Of a stretch of DNA of 64,000 bases, positions 28,613 to 37,730 are shown piece by piece. The notes below the pieces were generated by a model. It was not told the origin of the DNA. It searched no databases and saw only the letters and a list, made by a program, of their open reading frames with translations. A program made the position numbers and the translations under genes. Position 1 is the stretch's first letter; each line of letters begins with the position of its first letter. Origin of the DNA: Gammaproteobacteria bacterium (lineage in GTDB: Bacteria; Pseudomonadota; Gammaproteobacteria; Steroidobacterales; Woeseiaceae); assembly GCA_009937505.1 (NCBI GenBank), contig JAACFJ010000009.1, positions 18,459 to 82,458 of the forward strand. The letters are read 5' to 3'.

Positions 28613-30020
28613 TGTCTATGTAAAGATTGAGGCGTTCAACCCGCTCGGCTCGATCAAGGACCGTATGGCGCACGCCGTTATCGAAGACGCCGAGCGCAGT
28701 GGCAAACTCCAGCCCGGCCAGACCGTCGTGGAAGCGACGAGCGGCAATACGGGTATCGCTCTGGCGATGATCTGTGCTGCCAAGGGGTATCCGCTGGTCG
28801 TCACGATGGCCGAAAGCTTCAGCATCGAACGCCGCAAGTTGTTGCGTTTCCTCGGCGCCAGGGTGGTTTTGACACCCGCAGCCGAGAAAGGCACGGGCAT
28901 GCTCAACAAGGCCACTGAACTCGCCGAAAAACACGGCTGGTTCCTGTGCCGGCAGTTTGAAAACGAAGCCAACGCAACGGTCCACACGCGCACTACGGTC
29001 AGCGAGATCATTGCCGACATGCGGGGCGAACCGCTGGAAGCGTTTGTCTCGGGATTCGGTACGGGTGGCACGCTGCTGGGCGTGGCCCGAGGCCTGAAAG
29101 CGCACGACGCGTCGATTCGGGTTGTCGCCGCGGAGCCGGATAACGCCCAGGTGCTCGGTAGTGGGATCCCGCAACCCCGCAAAGCCGACGGTGCACCGTC
29201 GCGAAGCCACCCGAATTTCCGCCCGCACCTGATGCAGGGCTGGTGCCCGGACTTCATCTCCGAACTCACTCAAAACGCGGTCGACGAAAATCTGGTGGAT
29301 GAAGTCGTACCTGTGTCGGGTGACGAAGCGATGCGGCTGGCCCGGGAACTGGCTCGACAGGAAGGCATCTTCGTCGGTACGTCCTCGGGTGCGACGCTGG
29401 CCGCGGCCCTCGATGTGGCACGTCGCGCCGCGCCCGGTTCGAACATAGTCTGCATCCTGCCCGACACGGGCGAGCGTTACCTCTCGACACCGCTGTTCGA
29501 GTCTGTCGGCGAGGAAATGGACGAGGAAGAACTCGCCTTGTCGCGATCCACTCCCGGCTATCGATTCGACCTGTGTGCCGTACCTGAGCCCAGGCGCAGG
29601 GAGCCGGGAAAAGTCGACCTCGACCCTGCCGCAGAAACTTTTGTCAGCGACGTCATTCGCGATAACAGGGTCGTACTGTTCGCGCTCGAGTGGTGTGAGT
29701 TCTGCTGGTCAGTGCGCAAGCTGTTCACACGGCTCGGCATCGAATACCAAAGTGTGGATCTCGATTCGGTGGCCTGCCAGAAAGACAACAGTGGCGGCAA
29801 GATCCGCGCGGTGCTCGAGAACCGTATTGGCAATCCGACAATCCCGCAGATCTACATTGGCGGCGATCATATCGGCGGCTGCACCGAGCTTTTTGACGAG
29901 ATGCGAACCGGTTCGATGCAGCAGCGTTTGCGCGCCTGCGGAGCCGTACACAAGAACGATATGGACTTCGACCCTTACGAGCTGTTGCCGAAATGGGTCC
30001 ACACGAGGAAGACGGCGTGA
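28530..30020 (+). CDS. PLP-dependent cysteine synthase with C-terminal glutaredoxin domain
   Basis: TIGNTPLVKL, NPLGSIKDRMA, EATSGNTGIALA, then Grx-like VVLFALEWCEFCWSVRKLFTRLGI...IPQIYIGGDHIGGCTEL. Confidence 0.9.
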   Translation: MARYLNIMGTIGNTPLVKLGRLAPGDVNVYVKIEAFNPLGSIKDRMAHAVIEDAERSGKLQPGQTVVEATSGNTGIALAMICAAKGYPLVVTMAESFSIERRKLLRFLGARVVLTPAAEKGTGMLNKATELAEKHGWFLCRQFENEANATVHTRTTVSEIIADMRGEPLEAFVSGFGTGGTLLGVARGLKAHDASIRVVAAEPDNAQVLGSGIPQPRKADGAPSRSHPNFRPHLMQGWCPDFISELTQNAVDENLVDEVVPVSGDEAMRLARELARQEGIFVGTSSGATLAAALDVARRAAPGSNIVCILPDTGERYLSTPLFESVGEEMDEEELALSRSTPGYRFDLCAVPEPRRREPGKVDLDPAAETFVSDVIRDNRVVLFALEWCEFCWSVRKLFTRLGIEYQSVDLDSVACQKDNSGGKIRAVLENRIGNPTIPQIYIGGDHIGGCTELFDEMRTGSMQQRLRACGAVHKNDMDFDPYELLPKWVHTRKTA

Positions 30021-30116
30021 TGGCGGTCGCGTTCGCTAAATAGTTGATAACTGAGGCCGCCGATTTTGGCGGTAAACCCCAGATGAACCATTACCCGATC
30101 TAGAGGAATTTTGATC

Positions 30117-30809
30117 ATGGCATTTATCAAGACAATCGCGCCTGCCATGGCGCAAGGAGAAATTCTGGAGATGTACGAGCGTCAAGAGGCGGCCTGGGGC
30201 TATGTGCCCAATTACGCCAAGGCTTTCTCGGGACGACCCGAAGTGCTCGCACGCTGGGGCAGGCTGCTGGCGGAGATCAAGCGGCCCATGTCGAAGCGAC
30301 GCTTTGAACTGGTTACCTTCGCAGCTGCACTCGAACTCCGCAATACTGCGTGTTCGCTCGCCCACGGCAGGGCGTTGCTGGAGTTCTTCACCGCTGAAGA
30401 GGTCCTCAAAATGAGGGAAAACAAGTTCAGCGAGTCCGCGACGGAAACGGAGAAAGCGATATTCCGCTTCGCGCGCAAGATCGTGAAAGACGCGTCGCTG
30501 GTTACCTCTGGCGATGTCGACCTGTTGAAGAAACACGGGCTGAACGACGATGAGATATTCGACATTGCGGCGACGGCAGCTGGTCGCGCGTTTTTCACCA
30601 AGTTGCTGGACGCACTCGGAGTGGAAACCGACTCGACATTTCTTGAAATGGATTCTGCGTTTCGCCGCGCGATGACGGTCGGCAGGCCGATCGGTTACCG
30701 GCCTGTGGAGCGATTGCCGGAGACACCTGGGGAAGCCGGCTCCCGCAGCCCGCGTGCCGGGAACGGAAGACGCGCCGATTATCAGAGCGTCGACCTGTCG
30801 AATCACTGA
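30117..30809 (+). CDS. Carboxymuconolactone decarboxylase/AhpD-like family protein
   Basis: WGYVPNYAKAFSGRPEVLARWGRLLAEI...RFELVTFAAALELRNTACSLAHGRAL. Confidence 0.7.
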   Translation: MAFIKTIAPAMAQGEILEMYERQEAAWGYVPNYAKAFSGRPEVLARWGRLLAEIKRPMSKRRFELVTFAAALELRNTACSLAHGRALLEFFTAEEVLKMRENKFSESATETEKAIFRFARKIVKDASLVTSGDVDLLKKHGLNDDEIFDIAATAAGRAFFTKLLDALGVETDSTFLEMDSAFRRAMTVGRPIGYRPVERLPETPGEAGSRSPRAGNGRRADYQSVDLSNH

Positions 30810-30845
30810 TCATTGATTCAGCGAGTTACCGGGGCGTCGGGGAAC

Positions 30846-30939
30846 CAGGGGACAGTGACTTTAAGTGCCAGGCCAGGGCAGTTAGGGGACAGTGACTTTA
30901 AGTGCCAGGCCCGTTCGCCTGGCACTTAAAGTCACTGTC
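30846..30939. repeat. Compound GGGGACAGTGACTTTAAGTGCC palindrome, 94 bp
   Basis: Exact 94-bp match to 20043-20136. Confidence 0.95.
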
Positions 30940-31999
30940 GGCTCGTTACACGCAGTTCAACGCGCCGGCTCGCGGCCAGGCCGGACGCGCTCATGTCGGA
31001 CGCGTCTTTATGCGACTCGCCGTAACCGCGTGTGGTCATCCGCGACGAATCGACGCCCGCCTGCGCGAGGTAGTTACGAACGGCTTCCGCGCGACGCTCC
31101 GAAAGCTTCATGTTGTAGCTTTCGGGTCCGCGTGAATCCGCGTAGCCCACAATCTCGACCTGCACGTCGGGATGGCGCTTCAGGGTCGACGCGGAATCAC
31201 CGAGCATGCTTTTCGCTGTCGCAAGGAGCACAGCGGAGTCGAAGCCGAAGTAGACGTTCCTCAGCTTGACTATCTCGCAACCGCTGGCATCAACCTTAAC
31301 GCCTGCAGGGGTGCCGGGACACTGATCCCGGTCGTTGGCAACGCCATCTCCATCGCTGTCCGCCGGGGCAGCTGCAACAATGCCTGCACCGGTATCCGGT
31401 TCAGGTTCGCTGGCTGCGACCATCGGAGCAGCCGACCCGCCACCGAAGTTGTACTGGATGCCGATCGAACCGACCTGGTCTGTCAGAGAATTGTCGCTGT
31501 CGAAAGCATGCCGCAGGCGCCACTCGGCTCGCAGCGACCAGGGGCTGTCTCCAAAACGGACTTTCAGCCCGAGACCACCCGTTGCCGTCGCATTACTGGC
31601 CGTCGAGTCGGCAGGCGGCAGTCCACCGAAATCCGGAGTGCCAACATCAGCCCGCAAATAACCGAGCCCACCGATAACGTACGGGGAAAACAGGCTGTCC
31701 GGAAGGAAGTTACCGATGACGTTGAAGCCCAGTTCCAGGTGCTCCTGGCCCGGAAAGCCGTCAATATCGTGATAGCCGAACAGGCCCTCGAGCCAGAGGT
31801 GCTTGCCCATCTCCCGGCCGACCTGGACCTGCCCGCCTGAAAAGGAATCGTCGATCTTTCGGTCAGGATCATCGTCGGTATAGGCGATCGACGGTGAAAC
31901 GTACCACTCGCCCTCCTCCGCCTGCGCGGCCAACGGGGCCAGTGGAATCAATACGAGGGCCAATAGTTTGAGTAGTCTGGTCACGTCACTGTATGTCAT
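30932..31999 (-). CDS. OmpA family outer membrane protein
   Basis: Signal peptide, beta-barrel N-terminus, DSDGDGVANDRDQCPGTPAGVKVDASGC, OmpA domain YADSRGPESYNMKLSERRAEAVRNYL. Stop lies in repeat (SRQ*). Confidence 0.9.
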   Translation of the reverse strand: MTYSDVTRLLKLLALVLIPLAPLAAQAEEGEWYVSPSIAYTDDDPDRKIDDSFSGGQVQVGREMGKHLWLEGLFGYHDIDGFPGQEHLELGFNVIGNFLPDSLFSPYVIGGLGYLRADVGTPDFGGLPPADSTASNATATGGLGLKVRFGDSPWSLRAEWRLRHAFDSDNSLTDQVGSIGIQYNFGGGSAAPMVAASEPEPDTGAGIVAAAPADSDGDGVANDRDQCPGTPAGVKVDASGCEIVKLRNVYFGFDSAVLLATAKSMLGDSASTLKRHPDVQVEIVGYADSRGPESYNMKLSERRAEAVRNYLAQAGVDSSRMTTRGYGESHKDASDMSASGLAASRRVELRVTSRQ

Positions 32000-32137
32000 T
32001 AGAGAATTAGAACGTTAATGTAGACCGGCTTGTGCCGAAGGACTGTGAGGTAAGTCACGGCTTGGCCACGGAATATGTAAAAAGATACACGATTGCCCGG
32101 AGGGTCACAAAGGAGCAAAGACGGGATCCCCACCAAT

Positions 32138-32199
32138 TAGGTGACAGTGACTTTAATTGCCAGGCGTCTCGGTCTGGCAATTAAAGTCACTGTCCACTA
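32138..32199. repeat. Variant palindrome (TTTAATTGCC / GGCAATTAAA)
   Basis: ggtgacagtgactttaattgccag...ctggcaattaaagtcactgtccac; the same G-to-T change is mirrored on both arms. Confidence 0.9.
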
Positions 32200-32279
32200 A
32201 CGACTCTAATGACTGCGAGAAGGAGTGGCTTCGTGCCGAGCCAAACTAGTAGTATTGTCACGAGCAACGCTCACGGGAG

Positions 32280-33041
32280 ATGGTCATCGTTAGCACCGAT
32301 CCAGCGGCCAAAAGCATAGCATTGCCTTACGAAGCACCTGGCTGGGCACAAGCGATGCGCCGCCTCACCGACCACGTCGTTGTTGATTTCCTGGGCGGGC
32401 CACGGCCGTGGAAACTCGCCTGGGTGATCAATTTTCAGAAGGCGGGGACGTTCGTTTTTCTTCTCGCCCTGATCGCGTACTACGGAAACACGTCGTCCGC
32501 AGTGTGGGTTTATACGGCGATGCAGGGTAGCTACGGGCTGGTCTGGATCCTCAAGGACATGGCGTTCCCGGACCCGAACTGGCAGCGACGCGTTACGATA
32601 GGAGGCGGAATCAACGCTTTCCTTGGCGTGCTGGGCTGGTACTGGGTGTTCGGATGGCTGCTGGTCTCCGGGGTCTCGCAACCCGACTACCCGCTACCCG
32701 ATTTTGCCTGGTTTTGCCTGTGCGTCAGCCTGTGCATTACGGGTTCGGCCATCATGATCGCGGCAGATGCACAGAAGTACTTCACGCTTCGCGTGCAGAG
32801 AGGCCTGATCACCGACGGCATGCACCGCTACGTGCGCCACCCCAACTACCTCGGCGAAATCATGATCTACGGCAGCTTCGCGATGATGGTGTGGCACTGG
32901 CTGCCCGTCGTGGTACTGGCATGGGTCTGGCTCGGCCTGTTCGCCATCAACATGATCATGAAAGAAGCCAGCATGTCACGATATCCCGAGTGGGCGGCCT
33001 ACAAGAAACGGACCTGGTGGCTGCTACCGTTCGTGCTCTAG
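32280..33041 (+). CDS. DUF1295 / steroid 5-alpha-reductase-like membrane protein
   Basis: DAQKYFTLRVQRGLITDGMHRYVRHPNYLGEIMIYGSFAMM. Confidence 0.8.
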   Translation: MVIVSTDPAAKSIALPYEAPGWAQAMRRLTDHVVVDFLGGPRPWKLAWVINFQKAGTFVFLLALIAYYGNTSSAVWVYTAMQGSYGLVWILKDMAFPDPNWQRRVTIGGGINAFLGVLGWYWVFGWLLVSGVSQPDYPLPDFAWFCLCVSLCITGSAIMIAADAQKYFTLRVQRGLITDGMHRYVRHPNYLGEIMIYGSFAMMVWHWLPVVVLAWVWLGLFAINMIMKEASMSRYPEWAAYKKRTWWLLPFVL

Positions 33042-33122
33042 GATTTCCCTCTCTAGGTAGACCTCCGGATAGCGCGGCCTAATGGATTCTGGGACACTCG
33101 TTGTCGGAGTCGGTGTGCAATC

Positions 33123-33650
33123 GTGCTCCCTTCTTCATTTGCGACGAGGCTTTCGCAGCGAATGCTCAGGAGTCGGCACAGAGAGGAGACAACCCTCCTT
33201 TTCCTGGCTGCGCTTCTGCTGGTCGTCGGCGTTATTGTCTACGCGGTTGACCGCGGCGGCGCAGCGTACTTCCTGATTGGCTGGACAGCCAGCCACGGCG
33301 AAGCTGAACTCTTCGGGCCGGTCGGCAACCATCTCCCCACCTTTGTTCACTCGCTAGCCATAATCCTTGTCCTGGCGGCAGTGCTTCGACCCTGGCCTAA
33401 ACTGTTGCCGGCCGTCGCCCTCGCCTGGTTTGCCGTCGAATGCCTCTTCGAGGTCGGCCAGATTTCACCGCTCGACGCACGCGTTGCAGCGGTTCTGCCG
33501 GCGTGGTTCGACGACGTGCCTGTTCTCGAAGCCAGTGCCGACTACTTCATAAACGGAACCTACGACCCGCTCGACATACTTTCTATCGCACTCGGCGCGG
33601 CCGCAGCGTACTGGATCGTTCGCATGACAGAACGAGGAGATCTACGATGA
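33123..33650 (+). CDS. Hypothetical membrane protein
   Basis: Four or so TM segments; overlaps the next gene start by ATGA. Internal start near 33162 possible. Confidence 0.55.
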   Translation: MLPSSFATRLSQRMLRSRHREETTLLFLAALLLVVGVIVYAVDRGGAAYFLIGWTASHGEAELFGPVGNHLPTFVHSLAIILVLAAVLRPWPKLLPAVALAWFAVECLFEVGQISPLDARVAAVLPAWFDDVPVLEASADYFINGTYDPLDILSIALGAAAAYWIVRMTERGDLR

Positions 33651-34756
33651 TTAGAACTGATAAAGGCGCCTGGCCTTGGCGCGCACTGTGGCTGATTCCC
33701 GTATCGGTATTCGCCGTGCTGACGATCGTCGCCACCGGTGGCGGCGGTGGTGGTGACGACATTAGTAACCCGATCAGCGGCGGCGACGACCCCGGTCCCG
33801 TGAACATCCTGCCGACGTACAACTTCTTCCTCACCAACCTGCAGGATACCGATGGCGGCCTGTTGACGGCCTCACTCGGCAGCGGCCTTACCGTGTCGAT
33901 CGACATCGACGGGCTCCTCGCAAACACTATCGACCTGTCGGTCAATGCCAGCAATGAAGTGACGTTCCTGTCGTATGCCGCTCGCGCAGGTTCACGTTTC
34001 GACCTGGTCGTCTCGAGCGGTGGCCTATTTCCGCTCGATGGCACGATAGCGGTGATTCTGACCGAGGATCTCGCATTCGACTTTATTGGCGCACCCCCGA
34101 CGAGCGGCGCCTTCGATGTTGTAATTCCTGCCGAGACCATTAGCGTGACCGTGGTGGCCAGCGGTGTGCAGCTGAGCCTGAGCGGCGGCGAGGTCATCCC
34201 CTACACGTGGGATGAATTCGAAAATCTGCTCGACGATGACGCGCAGGAACCGTGGCTGCGCCGCGCCTCGCTGGCCGGAGGCGCGTTCGAGTTCCTGTAC
34301 GAGAACTTCTTCAACGTCGCCGATATTCTGGACGAACTGGAATTCGCAACGCTCACTAACCAACTGGTGGAAAGTTGCGACATGTTCACCGGAACACCAC
34401 CACCCGGTATTCTGGCGGAAGGCGAAATCACGGTAACCTGGACTGGCTCAGGCGAGCTGTCCCCGGGCGACGACTTCTCCTGGCAGTTCAACCAGTGCTG
34501 GATCGATGAGTCGAATGATCCTATAGATGATCTGATCAACGGCACGATACTGCTGGAAAACTACACGGAGACGGTAGACTTCAGCACGAACACCTTGCTC
34601 GACATCGGGTTTGGTGGTCTGAGTGGCGAGTCGGGCGGAATAATATTCGACCTCACCGTGTCCGAGACCGTCGAGGAGAACGGCGTATTCACGATTGCGG
34701 CCGACGACGTAATCACGATCACCGGCGGTTTCGCGATGATCATCCAGGCGCCGTAG
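33647..34756 (+). CDS. Hypothetical secreted protein
   Basis: MIRTDKGAWPWRALWLIPVSVFAVLTIVATGGGGGGDDISNP signal-like N-terminus; start trimmed from 33440. Confidence 0.65.
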   Translation: MIRTDKGAWPWRALWLIPVSVFAVLTIVATGGGGGGDDISNPISGGDDPGPVNILPTYNFFLTNLQDTDGGLLTASLGSGLTVSIDIDGLLANTIDLSVNASNEVTFLSYAARAGSRFDLVVSSGGLFPLDGTIAVILTEDLAFDFIGAPPTSGAFDVVIPAETISVTVVASGVQLSLSGGEVIPYTWDEFENLLDDDAQEPWLRRASLAGGAFEFLYENFFNVADILDELEFATLTNQLVESCDMFTGTPPPGILAEGEITVTWTGSGELSPGDDFSWQFNQCWIDESNDPIDDLINGTILLENYTETVDFSTNTLLDIGFGGLSGESGGIIFDLTVSETVEENGVFTIAADDVITITGGFAMIIQAP

Positions 34757-34762
34757 GTATTT

Positions 34763-34820
34763 AGGGACAGTGACTTTAAGTGCCAGGCGCCTTCGCCTGG
34801 CACTTAAAGTCACTGTCCCC
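34763..34820. repeat. GGGGACAGTGACTTTAAGTGCC palindrome
   Basis: Near-perfect inverted repeat between convergent genes; followed by TTTTATTATT. Confidence 0.95.
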
Positions 34821-34825
34821 TTTTA

Positions 34826-35470
34826 TTATTTCTGCAGCTCTTCGCGAACCAGGTTCGCCAGCTGCTCCTGCCCGAAACTGGGCAGCTGCCGGCCGTTGAC
34901 GAAGTATTCCGGCGTCGCGACGACCTTCAGCACTTTCGAGTCCTGCATATCCTTCTCGATGCGCTCCAGGACTTCTGCTGAACTCATGTCGGCCTGGAGC
35001 TGATCCATATCAAGGCCCACGCCCGCCAGGGCCGGCAGGACGCTGTCGGGCTGCACGATATGGTTGTTCACCCACTGTCTTTGCGACGCCAGCAGGGTTT
35101 CGAGCGTTTCCCAGTATTTGCCCTGGTTGCGGCTGGCCTCGAGGACCCTGACCGCGTAATCGACGCCGTCATGGAACGCGACGTGACGAACTGAGAGGCG
35201 GATCTCATCGGGTATATCAGCCATCCACCCCTTGACCATCGGATAAAACAGGGCACAGGTTCCGCAAGCCGGGTCGAGAAACTCGACGATATGCACCTTG
35301 GCATCCGGGGGGCCCAGCGTAGGCGAATGTTCGCTCGCAAGAGCCGCCTGGCGCACATCGTCCTCAGCCTGCGAAGGCTGAGAGTCACCACATCCGTAAA
35401 GCAATGTTGCCAATAACAGGCCGCCCAGGGCTGCCGCGAGGAGACCTGTTCGGATGTTGTCATTATTCAT
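34826..35470 (-). CDS. DsbA-like thioredoxin-fold lipoprotein
   Basis: LLYGCGDS lipobox, EFLDPACGTCALFYPMVKGW CxxC, VVATPEYFVNGRQLPSFGQEQL. Confidence 0.85.
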   Translation of the reverse strand: MNNDNIRTGLLAAALGGLLLATLLYGCGDSQPSQAEDDVRQAALASEHSPTLGPPDAKVHIVEFLDPACGTCALFYPMVKGWMADIPDEIRLSVRHVAFHDGVDYAVRVLEASRNQGKYWETLETLLASQRQWVNNHIVQPDSVLPALAGVGLDMDQLQADMSSAEVLERIEKDMQDSKVLKVVATPEYFVNGRQLPSFGQEQLANLVREELQK

Positions 35471-35523
35471 GTTCGCTTCCTCGTCGCAAATGACGGCTTA
35501 CTGGTGATCAGATCTTACCAACC

Positions 35524-35765
35524 AGGGTCGGACCTTCGTAAGTCCTTAGGTCATTAGATAATTGTCTCCTGAAAACGGTCTCGAATCAGCGCTAATTGCT
35601 ATTTTTGGGGATCAAAATATGCCTGTTTCGGGGTCGGCTTGCACGACACGCCTCTTGCGGCCTAAATCGCATTTATGCCAACGAAATCAGTTGATTAAGG
35701 CCAGAATTATGCTCGACATAGCGCAATTTTTCAATTAACTCAAGGGGTTACGGTGGTCCGACCCT
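35524..35765. repeat. Candidate 242-bp AT-rich element with 11-bp terminal inverted repeats
   Basis: AGGGTCGGACC at 35524-35534 and GGTCCGACCCT at 35755-35765 bound a noncoding, AT-rich block. Confidence 0.5.
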
Positions 35766-35772
35766 GCTGCTG

Positions 35773-37068
35773 CTAATGCGGAGAAAAACCGAACCACTGC
35801 GGGAAAACGACCAGGATGCCCAGCACGATCATCTGCAGGATGATAAACGGCGCGACGCCATAGTAGATATCGGTGGTGCGGACCTCCGCCGGTGCAACGC
35901 CTTTAAGATAAAACAGGCTGAAGCCAAATGGTGGTGTCAGGAATGAGGTCTGCAGGTTCATCGCTACGAGGATCGCATACCAGACCGGGTTTATCCCCAG
36001 GCTTGCGGCAATGGGCACCAGGATCGGCACGACGATGTAGGAAATCTCGACAAAATCGATAAAGAAGCCCAGCACCATGATGACCAGCATGGACAGGATC
36101 AGGAACCCCCACTCTTCTCCCGGCAGGCTCAGCATGAATTCTTCAACGATCCAGTCACCGCCGGTGTAGGTGAAGACCATCGAGAAAGCGGTCGCGCCGA
36201 TCAGGATCGCAAACACCATGGCCGTTATCTTGACGGTCTCGAGGGAGCTCTCCCAGACCATGCGAACCGAGAACCGGCCATAGAGTGCAGCCAGGAGGAT
36301 GGCGCCAACGCCGCCCACCGAGGAAGATTCCGTCGGTGTTGCCACGCCGGTCAGGATTGAGCCGAGCACCAGTACGATCAACACGAGCGGCGGGACGACT
36401 GCCTTCAGCGCAAACCATACCTGTTGCCGCTTCGATCCCGTCGCCTCTGCGAGCCGGATTGGCGGCGCATGGTCCTTTTTGATCAGCGTGATGATGACAA
36501 TGTAGGCGATATAAAAGACGACCAGGGACAGGCCCGGCCAGAGCGCCGCCTTGAACAGGTCGCCGACGGGTTCCTGGAATACGTCGCCGAGGATGATGAG
36601 AATAATGGACGGCGGAATGATCTGACCAAGGGTACCTGCAGCGCAGATTGTTCCGGTGGCCAGGCGCCTGTCGTAGTTGTACTTGAGCATGACCGGCAGG
36701 GAGATGACCCCCATTGCCACCACGCTTGCACCGACGACGCCCGTGGATGCGGCCAATAACGCACCGACCAGGATCGTCGAAATGGCGATGCCGCCACGAA
36801 TCTCACCGAACAGGAAACCCATCGATTCGAGCAAGCGTTCAGCCAGGTCGGATTTTTGCAGAACGATGCCCATGAAGATAAACAGCGGTATGGCCATCAG
36901 GATCGTGTTATTCATGATCGACCAGATGCGGTGCGGCATCAGCGAGAAGATCTCCGGGCCTTCGGCCAGCAGGCCAAAAAGGACCGCAACCCCACCGAAG
37001 GTAAACGCCACGGGAAAGCCCACAAGCAACATCAACAGGGCTACGCCGAACATGATGAGCCCGGTCAT
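35773..37068 (-). CDS. TRAP transporter large permease (DctM family)
   Basis: Multi-TM; MTGLIMFGVALLMLLVGFPVAFTFGG, IPLFIFMGIVLQKSDLAERLLESM. Confidence 0.9.
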   Translation of the reverse strand: MTGLIMFGVALLMLLVGFPVAFTFGGVAVLFGLLAEGPEIFSLMPHRIWSIMNNTILMAIPLFIFMGIVLQKSDLAERLLESMGFLFGEIRGGIAISTILVGALLAASTGVVGASVVAMGVISLPVMLKYNYDRRLATGTICAAGTLGQIIPPSIILIILGDVFQEPVGDLFKAALWPGLSLVVFYIAYIVIITLIKKDHAPPIRLAEATGSKRQQVWFALKAVVPPLVLIVLVLGSILTGVATPTESSSVGGVGAILLAALYGRFSVRMVWESSLETVKITAMVFAILIGATAFSMVFTYTGGDWIVEEFMLSLPGEEWGFLILSMLVIMVLGFFIDFVEISYIVVPILVPIAASLGINPVWYAILVAMNLQTSFLTPPFGFSLFYLKGVAPAEVRTTDIYYGVAPFIILQMIVLGILVVFPQWFGFSPH

Positions 37069-37132
37069 CTCGGGTTACCTTCCCGCCATCGGCCCACGCT
37101 GATGTTGGCCGGACTCAGATACTCCAGTGCCA

Positions 37133-37672
37133 CTACAGAATCTCACTCTCGATGCGGCGTTCGGGCGGGGCTGCGAGACCCCGGAAAACATTGATGTTAT
37201 GAATGACGAACCCGGTTGCCGAGACGATCAGAAAGACAAAAGACGCCGGGATTACCAGCTTGATCAGCCAGCGATAGGGAAGACCGCCCGGATCGCCACT
37301 CACCTCACCCGAGTTATAGGCCTCCTGCACGTACCAGACGGAACCTTCGATGACCAGCACGCTGAGCGGGAGCAACAGCAAGACGGTGCCACCAATGTTG
37401 ACGATGGCTTTCCAGCGGGCTGAGAAACGGTCGTACAAGACGTCGACACGCACGTGGCCGTCTTCCTTCAGTCCGTAGGCAATGCCGAACAGGAAGACCA
37501 TCGCAAACAGGTGCCACTCCATCTCCTGCAGGGCAATCGACCCGGTGCTGAAGAAATAACGCATGATCGCGTCGTAGAAGACGTTCAGCAGCATAGCCAG
37601 ATTGAGAATGCCGGCAATCCACCCCATCAGATCGGAGAAGCGATCGAAGAATAGCTCTAGCTTAAGGAGCAT
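37133..37672 (-). CDS. TRAP transporter small permease (DctQ family)
   Basis: Four TM helices, EWHLFAMVFLFGIAYGLKEDGHVRVDVLYDRFS. Confidence 0.85.
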   Translation of the reverse strand: MLLKLELFFDRFSDLMGWIAGILNLAMLLNVFYDAIMRYFFSTGSIALQEMEWHLFAMVFLFGIAYGLKEDGHVRVDVLYDRFSARWKAIVNIGGTVLLLLPLSVLVIEGSVWYVQEAYNSGEVSGDPGGLPYRWLIKLVIPASFVFLIVSATGFVIHNINVFRGLAAPPERRIESEIL

Positions 37673-37730
37673 GAGGTGCCCTTACACGACAACAAGTGAC
37701 TCCCGGCCGAAGCCGGGAGTCCGCACGGGA

